The position numbers and the translations under genes were made by a program. A DNA stretch of 64,000 bases from Coffea arabica. Taxonomy: Eukaryota; Streptophyta; Magnoliopsida; Gentianales; Rubiaceae. Below the pieces are notes generated by a model. That model had not been told where the DNA came from. It made no database searches and worked only from the letters and a program-made list of their open reading frames with translations. The DNA is taken from contig NC_092315.1 of NCBI RefSeq assembly GCF_036785885.1, positions 25,460,026 through 25,524,025 on the forward strand, given 5' to 3'. Shown piece after piece: positions 35,810-48,564 of this stretch. How positions within the stretch are numbered: position 1 is the stretch's first letter; each line of letters starts with the position of its first letter.

Positions 35810-38800
35810 TGTGAGGACTCTGAAATTCTTACTATTTTAAAAGGTAAATAATAATAATGAAATATTTATATTATGTGATTTTATCAAATTTTTTGTATTC
35901 TCATCTATTAAAATGTCATTTTACAACTTAGTTGAAATCTTTTTATTATTAATGACCCAGTTATCGTTTGGCCAGCATTAAGTGTGAAACTTTGGAGTGG
36001 TGACGTGGAAATTAGTCTTAAGATGAAGTCTACAGCATGTAAAGATTTAAAAAAAAAAAGATAGGATAATGTTGGTTGAGGGAAATCAAGTTAAAGATAA
36101 AATGTCGCAAGAGAATGTGACAAATAAGCGATTAGGTGAGGTGGTAGGATAAAATGTCGCACGAGAACTCGACAATAAGCGAGTAGGTGAGCTGGTTCAC
36201 CTACTACACTTTAAAGGAAGAAACTAGACTTGAGAATTCATTTTCTCTCTTCCTCCTTGAGCCATTCGAAAATAGAGAGAGAGAGAGACTTGAGAGCTCT
36301 CCATTCCCTCCTCCATTTTGCTCTTGAAAATCACTTGAAAAACCATAAAACTTTTTTTTTCTTCTTCTTCTTCTCTTCTTTTTGTTGAGCCGAGAGAGAG
36401 AGAGAGAGAGAGAGCAACCAAGAGAGAAGGTGTGACGCCCCACATCTCCCTAAGGCGGACCAAAGGGTATCCGCGGACGCCTGCCCAACTCTCGCCAGGA
36501 CTCAAGCAATTCCATTCAATTTAAATCCGAACTAAACATTTCGAAGGGAGCAACATGAACACAAACAATGCGGAAGCATTCGAACTTACCAAGTCAATTA
36601 ACATGTAAACAGTACATCGGGTAAACATAATACGACTTAAATTCAAAATACACGTCAGGGCCCAAACTTTTCAAATTTACAATTTCCAAAAGTACAACCC
36701 AAACCAGGGCCTAGTCAAAATATAGCAGGAGTCTTAACAAAAGTACAACGAATGGTTTCTCCATACTTCTCCAAGTTTCGGTCCTGTTAAGGAAAACAAA
36801 ACTATAGGGTGAGCTAAACGCTCGTGAGGCCAAGAACACACATGCAAGCACTTTGTTCAAATAGCAATCCCAAATTTAATAAATAAAACCATGTCCCTTC
36901 AATAATCAATCATTCGAACAGGAAAAGTAATCAGAAACAATTCAAGGATATAGTAGCTCTCAGGAGTTAAGTTCCACTCGCTCTGCCGATGTCATTCGTA
37001 TACCTTCCCGCGTTGACCCTCCTATCAACCGGGTCGGTATTTCCATTTCCGTAGATCACCACTTACTTCCCTCCGTCCACCGTACACCTCAAGGGCCCAC
37101 AAGTCATGTATAAGGCGATACTCCACGAGTATGCCAAGCAAGACCTCTCATTAGGTCGAGCTCATATCTATCTCATGGCTCGCCTAAGTCCCCGACCAAG
37201 CCCATTGCTGGCTCGAGTCTAAGGTCGGCCTATGAGTTTGGGCGTCCCCCATTCATTTGAAAGTCGAGGAGGTTCACTCCAACGACATATGTAATCATAA
37301 CATAACATTGCATTTCATTCATTCATTCAATACATTTCAGTCATTCATTTGAAATTAGAACGAGTGCGGTAAAGTACGCACCCGCCCTTATTTTTAAAAC
37401 TTCCAACAATTACCACAAATAAGCAAGTATCACAGATTCACACACTTGACACTCACCGAGCAATTCAATAAGAATTATTTTCTGGGAGTTCAAGTGTCCA
37501 CAGTAAGATCCTCTTGAATGCCTTCTTGCGCGCTTGGCAATTAATAGCGGATAATCACACAAATAACCCACTTGTCAAGGAAGATTGTACACTAGTACAA
37601 TCTAAGGAATATTTCACGAAATGAACCTCAATTACTCGTAAATCGAGGTTCAACTTGCCTTTTATTATGTACAATATTATTTGAGTTTTTATCATGAAAA
37701 GCGAGGGCAAAACGTTTGAATAATACTAAGAGAATTAAGAGTTTTGGAAAAACTCCTTTGCCTTGAAAATTGAGAAATTTCAGTTTTATCCTAAATCTTT
37801 GAAAATTCGTATCTCTCTCGATATAAGTCCAAAACTGGAAAACTTTATACCGTTGGAAACCTTTTGGAAAGTGTTAAAAGTTCTTAGAAGACACCTTTCC
37901 ATGAATCTAAGTGGAAAGTACTCAAAAATGAGCTTGAAGATACAGACTCGGCGTACAAGGCAGAATTAAGTTGGATTTCGGCCAACTTTGAAAATTCGGC
38001 ACGATTCACACATTGCAAACCGGCCTCTGAAATTTGTAACTCAATTAGAGTTGCAAGTGAGGTTTATAGCAAAACAAGCGGATCAAGAATCGGAGTTTCG
38101 AGTACCGAGATACGGTAGCTCAAAGTTGAAGAAGATTCAAGACTGAAGAAGAATTTCCAGTTTTGAACCTCCAACACTAGAAATTTAATTCGGTATCGAA
38201 ACGAACTTGAATTGATGCCAAAATTGGCAGTATTTTACTCCTATATGCAAGGTATTTCTCTATCAAATTTCAGGGAAAAGTACCCTCGGGAAGGTAGTTA
38301 ACTAATCATCCAAAGTTCCGGAAAATTTCTAAGGCAATCTGCCTTTTGACTTTCATTTCCCAAATTCAAATCGTTTAACCAAGAAAGCTATCCAACCATG
38401 GTTCATTGGTGAAATAAAGGTCTAAGATACATCCATGATACTTTTGGTAATGGTTTAGCATCAAAATTTCAATTAATAAGATCACTCCCAAGTTTTTGTC
38501 CCACATCAGTCCAAATACTACGTTTTTCCAAAACAGGGCAGTCCTCTTGTTTTGGTCACAACTCAATCAATTTAACTCGGAATGAGGGCATTGTTTATGG
38601 CGTTAGAAAATACATTCATAGGACTAAAAGTTTACAGAAGAAAACGTTCTGAAATTTGGCAAGCAACCAGCTCAAAATTGAGCCTCAAGTTGCTGCCTCT
38701 ACAAACCATTCCAGCAAATCCGAGAGACAGGACAGCTATCTTAAAACATTTGGTTCGGCTCACACACAAAGAACCAGAACTTTCATTTTATCTCAAATTA

Positions 38801-41800
38801 AAGCCAGGAATGTCTAGTTTCAAACGCCACCAATGGCACTTGATTTCGACACCCGAGGACAGAGTTATGGCCAAAATGCTACAGCTGGACAGGGTTACCC
38901 GAAAATAACTTTCCAGCTTGCCTAGTCCACGAATAAATTCATTTGCCCATCCAAACGTTAATGTTTTCCAACGAAAATTTTTACACATATAATATAGCAT
39001 ATAACCATCAGGTTCATGCCAATAAATCACCAAAAATTGGCCTTATCATGGCCGAACAAAACAGGGGCAGTTTCAGAAATTTCTTGTCAAGACCTCTACT
39101 TTGAGTTTCCAAAAATAATACTCCATAAATCCATCATTATAACCATTAAACTACCATTAAATCCAACATTAATCCTCTAATCAGCAACAACAACCCAAGT
39201 GTGGGAATACAAAGAGCCCACTTTCACATTTTACAACCATATCAAGCCACCCATACACATGCAATAGCTTAAAGATGCATTTCTACCATCATAATCCAAG
39301 TTTAAGGTGTAGGATGAAGTTATACCTCGTTAGTGCCTTAACCCAGAAATTTTCGACCCTCAAGAGCTCCAAGAAACCGTGAAAGGCAGCCCTTTAGTTA
39401 GCTAAATTCAATCTCCAAGTAGTTTGCTAGATGATCTTCAAGTTTGGTGAAGATTGGTTGAGGTTTTGGGTTGATTTGATGAAGGATTTTGTGAAGCAAG
39501 AGAGTGAGAGAGAGAGAGAGGTTGGCCGGCTGCTTGGTGAGAGAAGATGGAGTGAAGTTTGATCAAGATTAGCTTCCAAGAGAAGATTAAATGAGTGGTG
39601 CACATTCACTCCAAAGTCAACTCTTATTAGGGCTCGTTTGGCACGCTTTAGGTTCGATTTCTCGCGCGTTTGGTTCACTAGTGCACTGAACCTCCAATGC
39701 ATTTATATTCATGTAAGTATTATTCACTCTTAATTGTCCTGAAATAAGGGTCTAAAGTCCCTCAAATAAAGTCGCGCGTGTGAAAACGCGTACCTTCAGT
39801 TTTAACGCTATAACGCGAAACTTCCAATAAATTCTTATAACGATTGCACTACTAACTATCACTTGAGTATTTATTCATAAGATTACCTATTTTAGGACCA
39901 TAGTACAAGTCTCCAATATTCCAAGCTTATTGTGCTACTACGCGGATAAAATCTCCAAGTACTATTCACTATTTTTATTAATCGTACTCCAGGAAATTAA
40001 TTTTTAGAACGAGTCACTTTAAAAATATAACGAAATTATATTACCATGTATTTAAGTCTAATAAGACTAGAAAATATTCCTTGGGATAAAATTCAATTAA
40101 ATAATTTATTAAGCCATGAATTAGGCATAAAATAATAGTTTTTACGAGTCCTCACAGAAGGGACACCATCCATCTTGCTTCTTGTAGATTTGTTGAAGAA
40201 ATCACCAAGCAACTTAGAAGATCTTTGACCTTTCTAGAGGAAACTTGAAGGGGTGAAACTTGGAAGGAAAATTTGAGATTGAATCACACTAGATCTAGTT
40301 AGATCTTGAGGTAAGAACCGAAAACCACCCTTAATCTTTAATTTCTAGTCATGAAAATGTTAGATTCACTTGATTTAAGTAAGATTTATGGTAGATCTAG
40401 TAAATTTCTTGAATATATACCACTAGATGTTCTAGTGGTTAAAATACTAGCATAGCTCTTGATTTGTTGATTGGATTTACTTGGAAATTTTTCATTGATA
40501 ACCAAGGGCTATTGATTGATGAATCCCTTAGGATTTGAGTGAGTTTTTGTTGGCTAAATGGTTGTTTTATTGGCGAAATTCTTGAGAAATTTTTGGATAA
40601 GCTAGCCGAATAAAGAGGGTTAATTTTCAACCTTCATTTTCGACATTTTTGTGTTCTTTTTGACTAAATTTCACTCAAGTGACTTGGTATTATGTTAAAC
40701 TATGATTATATGTTGAATTGGAGTTGAAATCTAGGAATTTTAACGGTTAAAAGTCATTTTATTTCACTATTTTTGGCTAAAAACTATCCGGGCAGCAATG
40801 GTGAACTCGAGACTGTTTTGCCCTTGATTTCGTGTTTTCATGCGTCTAATTTTTTTTTTTTGGAAAACTATTCTAGATACATATTATTTTTATAATTCGA
40901 GCTTCGTGTCGAGTTCAACTGAATTTAGTTTAGTTTCGCGAATTGTTGAGGTATAACTTATTATCTTTCTTTACGTGTTTATAGGAGTGATTGAAGACTA
41001 TGATACCGATCCTAACTTGGATTCGAAGTTTTGATATATTGGTGAGTTTCCATGCATGTTATTCGTCTTGAATTTGCAAATGTGACATAGATGTGAATTT
41101 GATGTTGTGATTGAGATGAATAATGTTTTGAATTGTTGAAGTGTTGTGATATCGCCTGGGTTGTTATCCCATCAACGATCAGTGATTGAGTGTGCATGTT
41201 AATTCTTGGGAATTCCTGAATCCTATAGGTAAGTTTATTGATTCGAGCTAGTCATGAGACTTGGTCGAGAAGATTTGACAAGCCATAGGAGAGTATTTTA
41301 CATTCACTAGACTTGGCGTTTAGACTTGTCCCTTTTGAAGTGAAAACTATGGTATGCTCGACCAATACCCATTTTAAGTGTTTTGGATTTCGGGCCCGGT
41401 AAGGGGAGTCGTTGGAAGGAGAATGAAGTAAGTGGAGTTCTACATCGTGATAAAACTTGAAAGTCAATGGAGTGTCGACTACGTGAAATAAGATCAAAAT
41501 TCGTGGAAATTGGCTCCTGAGAGTCAACCGCATCCTACCCCCTTAATATTGTTAATCGCTTTATTTCCTCGTTTTGAATTGTGAACTTGAAGTGTAATTT
41601 GAACTGCTCTATGTGACTGTATGTCTTTTGGAACTCGCTGGGCTTTAGCTCATTTCTTCAAATTTGTTTTCCTTAACAGGAATTGAGAACCCGAGTGAAG
41701 CCGCTGTCAATTAGGGTGTAACCCTGTTTCTTTTGTATCTTGTTTTGGGTTGTTAAATTTTGAATTCGATATTTTGGAAGCTTGTAAGATGAACTTTGAT

Positions 41801-41976
41801 TGTATCTTAAATACGTTGGATTGTATTTTTATTAGCCGGGTTGTAAGTTGAACTTAGTTATGTTATAAGTTGTGGAATTGTTATTTAAATTCTTTGGAAG
41901 TATTTTATTCGATCGTATAAATGAGTCCTGGCGCGAGCTGGATTGGCAACCCACCGGGGAAGGTAGGGCTGTCACA
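35810..41976 (+). mobile_element. LTR element A (solo LTR, about 2.4 kb) inside the LINE, itself split by element B
   Basis: It begins TGTGAGGACTCTG and ends GGGCTGTCACA, and is flanked by a perfect 5-bp duplication CGTAG (35805-35809 and 41977-41981). Excluding nested element B and its duplication, about 2.4 kb remains, with no coding region and no second LTR, so I read it as a solo LTR of a large-LTR family. It shares internal landmarks with 1-2881. A perfect 8-bp-stem palindrome, GTAGGTGA / TCACCTAC, is at 36183-36204. Confidence 0.85.
36431..40155 (-). mobile_element. LTR element B (solo LTR, 3.7 kb), opposite orientation, inside element A
   Basis: On the plus strand it reads TGTGACGCCCCACA ... 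GAGTCCTCACA and is flanked by a perfect 5-bp duplication GAAGG (36426-36430 and 40156-40160). Reversed, it starts TGTGAGGACTCG and ends GGGGCGTCACA, matching the ends of element A, so both are the same family in opposite orientation. There is no coding capacity; the open frames are short and unconvincing. A GA-rich run followed by GGCCGGC sits at about 39505-39530, as in the copies at the left of the window. Confidence 0.88.
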
Positions 41977-42402
41977 CGTAGGATGTGGGGTGAGCTAGGA
42001 ATCAATGGATCATCTTCTCGTTCAATGTCCAATTGCTACGCACGCATGTTTGGGTGTGCAATTGAGAGAGAGCTTTTGCAATTGTCGACGTTATTTGTAT
42101 GGGTTTCGTTTATCCCCAAAGGAGTGAGAGAACATATTAGAATGGTAGTTCAGTCTCTTATATGCTGGTATATTTGGAGATCAAGAAACGAGACTAAATT
42201 TCAGGGCGTCAGCGTGAATGTGCAGTCCATTATCTTCCAAATTGATGCCCATCAAGATTTAATGGTGACTATGAGGTTATTTACGAAAAAACATTTTAGG
42301 GGAGACCAGGATTGCGCTTGGGCTCGATTTGGGGGCAGAAGGACATCTAGGATTCAACATGTTTTGTTGGCCTAGGAGGCTTCGCCGGTAAGATAATATA
42401 AA

Positions 42403-42795
42403 TTGAATTCATATATGAGTGTGAGCAGTAGACAAGCTTTTGGTGGGGGTCTAGTGCGAGATGATGAAGGGAAAATGATCTTTGCGTACTATAAGGAATT
42501 TGGGGAGTGTGATGTGCTTATGGTAGAGGGTCTCTCGCTTCTGCATGGGTTGCGGCTTTGTCTTCAAAGGGAGGTTCATCTGTTGAGGGTAGAGGTGGAT
42601 TCAGCTACTCTAGTAGAACCGGTCACGACCAATGCACTTGCAAAGTCGCCATTGCGTAATGTGGTGCGGGAGGTAAGGTGGATCCTTGGTCAGTTATCTG
42701 GCCAGCTACGACATGTATTTCGGGAAAGGAATGCAGCATCTGATGCTTTGGCTTCTTTGCAGTTAGGGCAAGACAACTTCTGGATAGAGTTTTGA
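42403..42795 (+). pseudogene. RNase H-like domain of the interrupted LINE
   Basis: Plant LINE RNase H (RVT_3 type). Visible in order: AFGGGLVRDDEGKM, a Glu-containing helix (VEGLSLLHGLRLCL), LRVEVDSATLVEPV with the active-site Asp, and the closing HVFRERNAASDALASL. The domain reads open to TGA at 42793-42795, but upstream parts are in other frames or stopped. The first active-site Asp region lies before 42403 and is degraded. Confidence 0.8.
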
Positions 42796-43188
42796 CAATT
42801 GCCACATCTCGTTAGGTCAATTATTAGTTTAGATTGTCAGACATTTCCCTATATGCGTTGGATTCATGTAAGGGAGTAAGTACTCCTTATTTCTTTTCAT
42901 CTCTAGCTTAGTGTTCTGTCACTAGAGTTCTTTGAAAGTTTTACTTTTATGATAATAAAATAGAAGGGGTGGCCCTCTCCTCCCTATTGGGGTATTTTAA
43001 AAAAAAATGGACTAGAACAGATATTTAGAGGATATTTTAGGCATTTTAGACCATTTTAATGGCCCCTATTAAATCTAAATATTGGATGGTTCAAATTAAG
43101 CCACAAATGGCTTTAAAAGGACAACACCTTTTGTGCGGAAAAAAGGAAACTGAAAATTAGGGAAATGACCAAATGTTGTTCCATCAAG

Positions 43189-46100
43189 TGTCGCGCCCCA
43201 TTTTTTATAAGAAAAATAAATTTTTTAAAAGTGAATTTTTTGATTTGAAAAATGATTTTTGATCTACAAAGAAAGTGGGTCTAAATGGGACTTGAAAATG
43301 CGACGATTTGACCCAAAATATAGTTTAAAAAGGGTTTTGAAATAAAAATCGGAGTCGCCACTTGGTATAGAGTCAAGGTGTACCAAGTCACCAAAAAATG
43401 AATTTTTTCCAAGGAAAAGGTAGAAAGAAACCCCTTTTAAACGACTCCTAATCTACGTAAACTAACGAAAAAGGTTCAGGAGTCACATTTGACGAAGGGG
43501 AAGGCAAGGATGAAATCCAAGGCACCCCTTCGACCTAGCCAAGGCTAGTTGCGTGATTTAGTCAAAGACTTTCTTGTTTTAACCAAAGAATTTATCACAT
43601 TTGGATGTACTATATGAATGCAAACTCTAGACCTAGGGGGGTATCGGGGGGCAAATTTTCTCTTCAAAACTTGAATGGTGCCAATCACATTAATTGTGAT
43701 GCCCAATAATGACTCTTTGGCGAGGTCACGAATAATACAAAAATATGAGACTCTAGTAAAAGGAAAGAAATAAAATAATTACATAAATATACATGTCTTA
43801 AGGAATGCATCATGTCGGGTATGGGGGACTAATGTTCGTGACTCAATTTTTCCTTTAATAGAGGGAATACGAGCGTGCTAAGGCTAGAAAAGCCAAACTC
43901 GTCCATATCCCATATCCAAGGGGTTATTCTCTAATCTAATCAAGCAAATGCACTACCCTAATCCTATTTCTAGAATGAAATGCAATTCTAATGTCATGTA
44001 TCATACATAGGGGTATATATATAGGGAAATTAGGGATAAGGGATATACGTATAAGGGGAATATCATACAAAATGATAAAAGGCCCTAAAAAGTGAAAATA
44101 TGCATGAAATGAAGTGTTTTTATCATGCAATCATGATCTAACGCGCGAAGGGCTCCTAAGGGTCTAGCGTTGGACTAGTCCTTCACTAACGCTCTCTCAC
44201 AAGCATTGGACTTGCAAGAGCTCGAGGGGACAATCATGGCTAGCATTGGACTAGCCACGATTACGTGCATTTGCATCCATCATACACATATATAAGTAAT
44301 GTGCATAATTAAAGCAAGTAGATATGTGAGCACGTAATTCACATAACACATAACACATAAGCATGCATATCTAGATGCCAAACCCTAAGAAAACAATTGA
44401 ACACATAGCACATACGCATGCAAACCACACAAACAATAAATAAAAGCGAATAAAGCCCTAACTATTACATTCGGGGGGAAGCCTACTACAATCTAAGAGG
44501 GAAGGAATTAAATGAAATGATATAATAACCTAAACTATTACAATTGTGGCATTCAAGTGCCTTTCGAATGATCAAAAATTGAACTAAAATGAAATAAAAA
44601 ATACTAAATTAAAACGAATAAAACGAATAAGTAAATAAATAAAATGAAAACATTCAAATGGCATGCAATTGAACACATAAAGTCACATAAGGCACATAAG
44701 GTCAAATAAAGTCAAGAATAAAGGATAGAGTGTACCTCCCTTGAGTTGATGCTCTAATGGAGTGAAATCGCTTATTTATCCTCCAAAATAAAAGAAAAGA
44801 TCAAGGTACCAATTTATTTGGGAAAATTAAAGAAAATATGCAAACACGAGCTCGCTTGGTTACAAAGCCCTTAAAATAATGAATTGAATGCAATTTAAAC
44901 AAAGCACGGCGGTTAATTGAAGCAAACGAGCAATGAAGTTGCAAAATTAATGCTGCCAAGGACTAAATTGCATATGTCAGAAAATTTTTAGGGTCTAATC
45001 ACAATTTCCAGAACTTTGGGGCCAAAATAGAAGGAAAGATAAAGTTCAAGGACCGATTTGCAATTGTAGCAGGGACCCAATTAAAAGAAACACTAAATTA
45101 TGTGAACCGTAGTACAATTAGCCAAGGATCAAAGATCAAGATGCACAAACCATGAAGGGGACTAGGCCTAGGGGTCAAATTATGAGGTTCTAAAAAACTT
45201 TGGGGTTGAATCACAAAGAAAGGGAAAACTGGGGACGGGAGTTGTAATTAATCATCTTCTCCAAATGAGCTTAACATCAGACCGCATTTCAGCTTTCTTT
45301 CGGTCAGCAACATCAGAAATTTAGTTTCAAACCCAAGCATTCTCAATGAAACTCACAACACCCCCTCATAACATCACTTTCAGGATATTAATTCGGGCTC
45401 ATACAAAAAATAAAGCAGAAAGATGCAAAAATGAGCACGTCAGAACCTTCCAAGACTCTATTTCCTTCCATAAAAAAACATGACAAATATTGAATCTTGC
45501 TCTCTGTTCGTTTCTTTTCCATGCCAAAACACAGGTCAATCATTCTTCAAGGAGAATTTTTAGTCGGGCATTTTATCAAACAGGTAAAGGACATTAGAGA
45601 CTTCATCGGTTCTTTGTTCCATTGGAACTGTAATCGGCCCCAAAATTGTCAGCAACCAACGGGATTCTAGCCCAGTCAACATTCAAAGCATGTGTATTCA
45701 AAGAAACATGAACAAACATCATAAAATTGAAACAAAATACTCACGGCAAACCGCGATAGACATGCTAAAAAAAAAACTTTCATGGCCTGTGCTTAGAGAA
45801 AGACTAAAGCGTGAAGGAAGGTGATAACTCACAGTGATCACTCACGGTGAAGATTCGCAGGCGGCAGTGGTGGAATCCGGCGAGGTGGTGGCGGCATGAG
45901 CGGCAGTGGTTTCTGGAACGATGGTCTCGGGGATGGCAGCAGGGCAGGAAAACGGTGACGGTGTTGCTGCCGCTGTTGCTTATTCTTGTTTCCGTTTCAC
46001 CTTTGGCCGAAGCCCCTTTTCTTCCTCTGTGCCTTCGTGCACCGCCTCTTTGGACTTTCTTTCCTCTGACCCCTCTTTGCTTGTTTCTGTTTCTCCGTTC

Positions 46101-47020
46101 CTTTTTCACCTAGCTTCCCCAAGCTTTCCAGTTTTCTTTTTTTGTTCGGCCAAGCTTCTCCTCAGACGAAGCCCTCTTCCCAATTCCCAGATTTTTAGTT
46201 TTCTCTTCGTTCTGTTTCTTTTTTTTGTTTTGTTTTTCTCAGCCGCCAGCCTTCCCCTGTTTTCCCTTTCCTTCCCCTTGGTCCTCCTTTTTCTTTTGCC
46301 CGATGCCCTTTTTAGGCCGTCACTCCCTTTCTCTCCACAAACCTGCCCTTAGCCATTGTTTCGCTTTCTCCCCCCCCGAAACCCTCTCTCAGCTCTCCGT
46401 TTCTTTTTTAGCCTCTTCCGTAGCTCCCTCTCCAGTTGTTCCCCCCTGATCCTGCTCTCCTCCTTTTCTTTGGCCCCCAAGCCTTTTTCCCTCTGTTTCT
46501 TAGCCTTTTTTTCTTGACCGAAGCTCCCTCAGATCTCCCCCCAAACCTAGCCGCCGTCCTTCTCCTTTTTTTGTTTTTTCATCCCCCTTTTCTTAGTTTC
46601 CCGGAGCCCCCTCTTTAGTCTTCCATCCCACCCCCCTTTTCACTTGTTTGCGGCTTTTTATTTTAAAGGCAGCTCCAAAGACTAAACCTAATTTGAAAGG
46701 CCAAGATTTCAAACCCCAAAGTAGGTTTATGTGTCTTATTCTTGTCCCTTCGATTGACTTTTTCTTTTTTTCTTTTTTTTTTCAGAAAATTTAGTGCAAA
46801 AACTCTTAATTCAATTACAGTAAGACAAGAGACACGAATCGAAACAAAAAATAAAATAAAACCTAGAATCGAAACAAACAAAATAAAAATTAAATGATTA
46901 AATGATTAAAGTTTAATTAAATGATAAAATGACTTAAAAATAAAAGACTAAAAGTAAATGAAATTAATCAAAAATAAAAATAATAGTAAACACAAATACC
47001 TTAAAAATTTGGTATCTACA
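43189..47020 (+). repeat. 5' LTR of the LARD
   Basis: TG...CA bounded. It contains a CT-rich stretch at about 45990-46660 where many short open frames arise on the plus strand; the same frames recur in the 3' LTR and are not genes. Compared with the 3' LTR it has an extra AGTCACATAAGGC-type repeat near 44690 and an extra ATTAAATG unit near 46895. Confidence 0.93.
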
Positions 47021-47166
47021 GTTTGCCCCTCTTTGTCTGAGTTTTGGAAAAATTTGAGACAATGAAGTAGACACCAAATACTTACCTGTGTTATTCGGCT
47101 GCAACTCCTCGAATGACTGTCATTATTGAAACGAGAACTAACCTCTTTAATGAGAACTTTAAAAAA

Positions 47167-47558
47167 TGGGATTGACCCAGACGAGAAATTTAAAACGGAA
47201 CTGACCCGAACAAGAAATTTAAAAGGGGACTGACCCCGACAGGAATTTAAATCGGGACTGACCCGAACAGGAAATTTAAAAGGGGACTGACCCGAACAAG
47301 AAATTTAAACCGGGACTGACCCCGACAGGAATTTAAATCGGGACTGACCCGAACAGGAAATTTAAAAGGGGACTGACCCCAACAGAAATTTAAACCGGGA
47401 CTGACCCGAACAGAAATTTAAAATCGGGACTGACCCCAACATGAAAATTAAAATCGGAACTGACCCGAGGGGACTGACCGCAACATGAAATTAAAATCGG
47501 GACTGACCCGAGGGACTGACCCGAGAGGACTGACCCCAACAGAAATTTAAAATCGTAA
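47167..47558 (+). repeat. LARD tandem array 1 (about 28-bp GGGACTGACCC units)
   Basis: Roughly a dozen degenerate units of GGGACTGACCCGAACAGGAA plus ATTTAAA, varying between CCCGAAC and CCCCGAC and in length. It starts about 150 bp after the 5' LTR. Confidence 0.9.
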
Positions 47559-47990
47559 AGTGCTCACTAGTGGGACTAACCCATGTTTAGTGGCAATGCA
47601 AATGAAGTGCTCACTGGTGGGACTAACCCATGTTCAGTGGCGGTGAAAAATAAAATGCACGCTAGTGGGACTGACCCATGTTTAGCGGCAATGAAAATAA
47701 AATGCACACTAGTGGGACTAACCCATGTTCAGTGGCAGTGGAAAATAAAATGCACGCTAGTGGGACTGACCCATGTTTAGCGGCAAAGAAAATAAATACT
47801 CACTGGTGGGACTAACCCATGTTCAGTGGCAGTGGAATGAAAGGCTCACTAGTGGGACTGACCCAACGGCTAGTGGCAATGCAAAATGAAATTCTCACTA
47901 GTGGGACTGACCCACGGCTAGTGGCGATGCAAAATGAAATGCTCACTAGTGGGACTGATCCAACGGTTAGTGGCAGTATAAAGTAAAATG
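47559..47990 (+). repeat. LARD tandem array 2 (about 47-bp units)
   Basis: About nine units of the type GCTCACTAGTGGGACTAACC followed by CATGTT.AGTGGCAATG..AATGAA. It shares the core GGGACT.ACCC with array 1, so one array may have seeded the other. Confidence 0.9.
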
Positions 47991-48089
47991 CTGGTATGCA
48001 TGAAAAAACTGTATAAAACTTGCTCGAAAAATTATCCAAAGATTTGCCCCAATGTCATGAATTGGTCAGTGGGATTAAACCCGAGCCTG

Positions 48090-48298
48090 CCTTAATTGGT
48101 GGTACAAAATCCAAACCCAACATGATGTTTGTGAAGTTAGCGGCACAAAATCCAAGCCCAACGTGATGTTAGTGATGTTGGCGGCACAAAATCTAGGCCC
48201 AACGTGATCTTTGTGATGTTGGCGACACAAAATCCAGACCCAACGTGATGTTTGTGAAGTTGGCGGCACAAAATCCAGGCCCAACGTGATGTTTGTGA
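48090..48298 (+). repeat. LARD tandem array 3 (41-bp units, 5 copies)
   Basis: Units start GGCACAAAATCCA and continue GCCCAACGTGATGTTTGTGA; the period is 41 bp with a few substitutions per copy. Because 41 is not a multiple of three, the same phrase appears in shifted frames, which explains the overlapping minus-strand open frames here. Confidence 0.92.
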
Positions 48299-48564
48299 AT
48301 GGTCAGTGGGATAAGACTCAGTCCTGCCATCCAATTGGTCAAGAAATCAAGCGTAATTGTCAAGAAAGGGGGGAATGGACGGGAACGCGGCGGATGCTGA
48401 GACATCGCCAACAAGAATTCAACAAGAATTTGAATTTGATTTTTTTATCTTTTTGATTTTTCTGACTTTTGATTTTGATTTTTTTGGATTTTCTAATTTT
48501 TGATTTTTTGATTTTTCCTTTGATTGATTTTTGAAATTTTTCGAGAGAATTTTTTCAAAAATAA

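Larger units (their letters stand above)
35606..43006 (+). mobile_element. 5'-truncated LINE, interrupted by nested LTR elements
   Basis: The LINE parts are 35606-35809 and 41982-43006, about 1.23 kb in all. It is flanked by a target duplication of at least 16 bp, ATGGACTAGAACAGAT (35590-35605 and 43007-43022). The left part reads into a zf-RVT motif (SKCV...), which resumes after the LTR insertion with ESMDHLLVQCP; then come ICWYIWRSRNE and an RNase H-like domain (42403-42795, with HVFRERNAASDALASL). A frame change and stops (for example just after the insertion point) make it dead. The 3' end is TATGATAATAAAA... to an A-run before 43007. Confidence 0.9.

Noticed and set aside
43936..44130. 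Minus-strand frame beginning MHDKNTSFHAYFHFLG, repeated at 54245-54451
   Set aside because: It lies in both LTRs of the LARD; it is short and without homologs I know.
45804..46618. Several plus- and minus-strand open frames rich in Pro, Phe and Ser, duplicated at 56156-56758
   Set aside because: They lie in a CT-rich stretch of the LARD LTR, appear in all frames, and are repeated only because the LTR is. No domain is visible.
48075..48414. Overlapping minus-strand frames with repeated phrases such as LDFVPPTSQ
   Set aside because: These are readings of the 41-bp tandem array in shifted frames, not a repeat protein.
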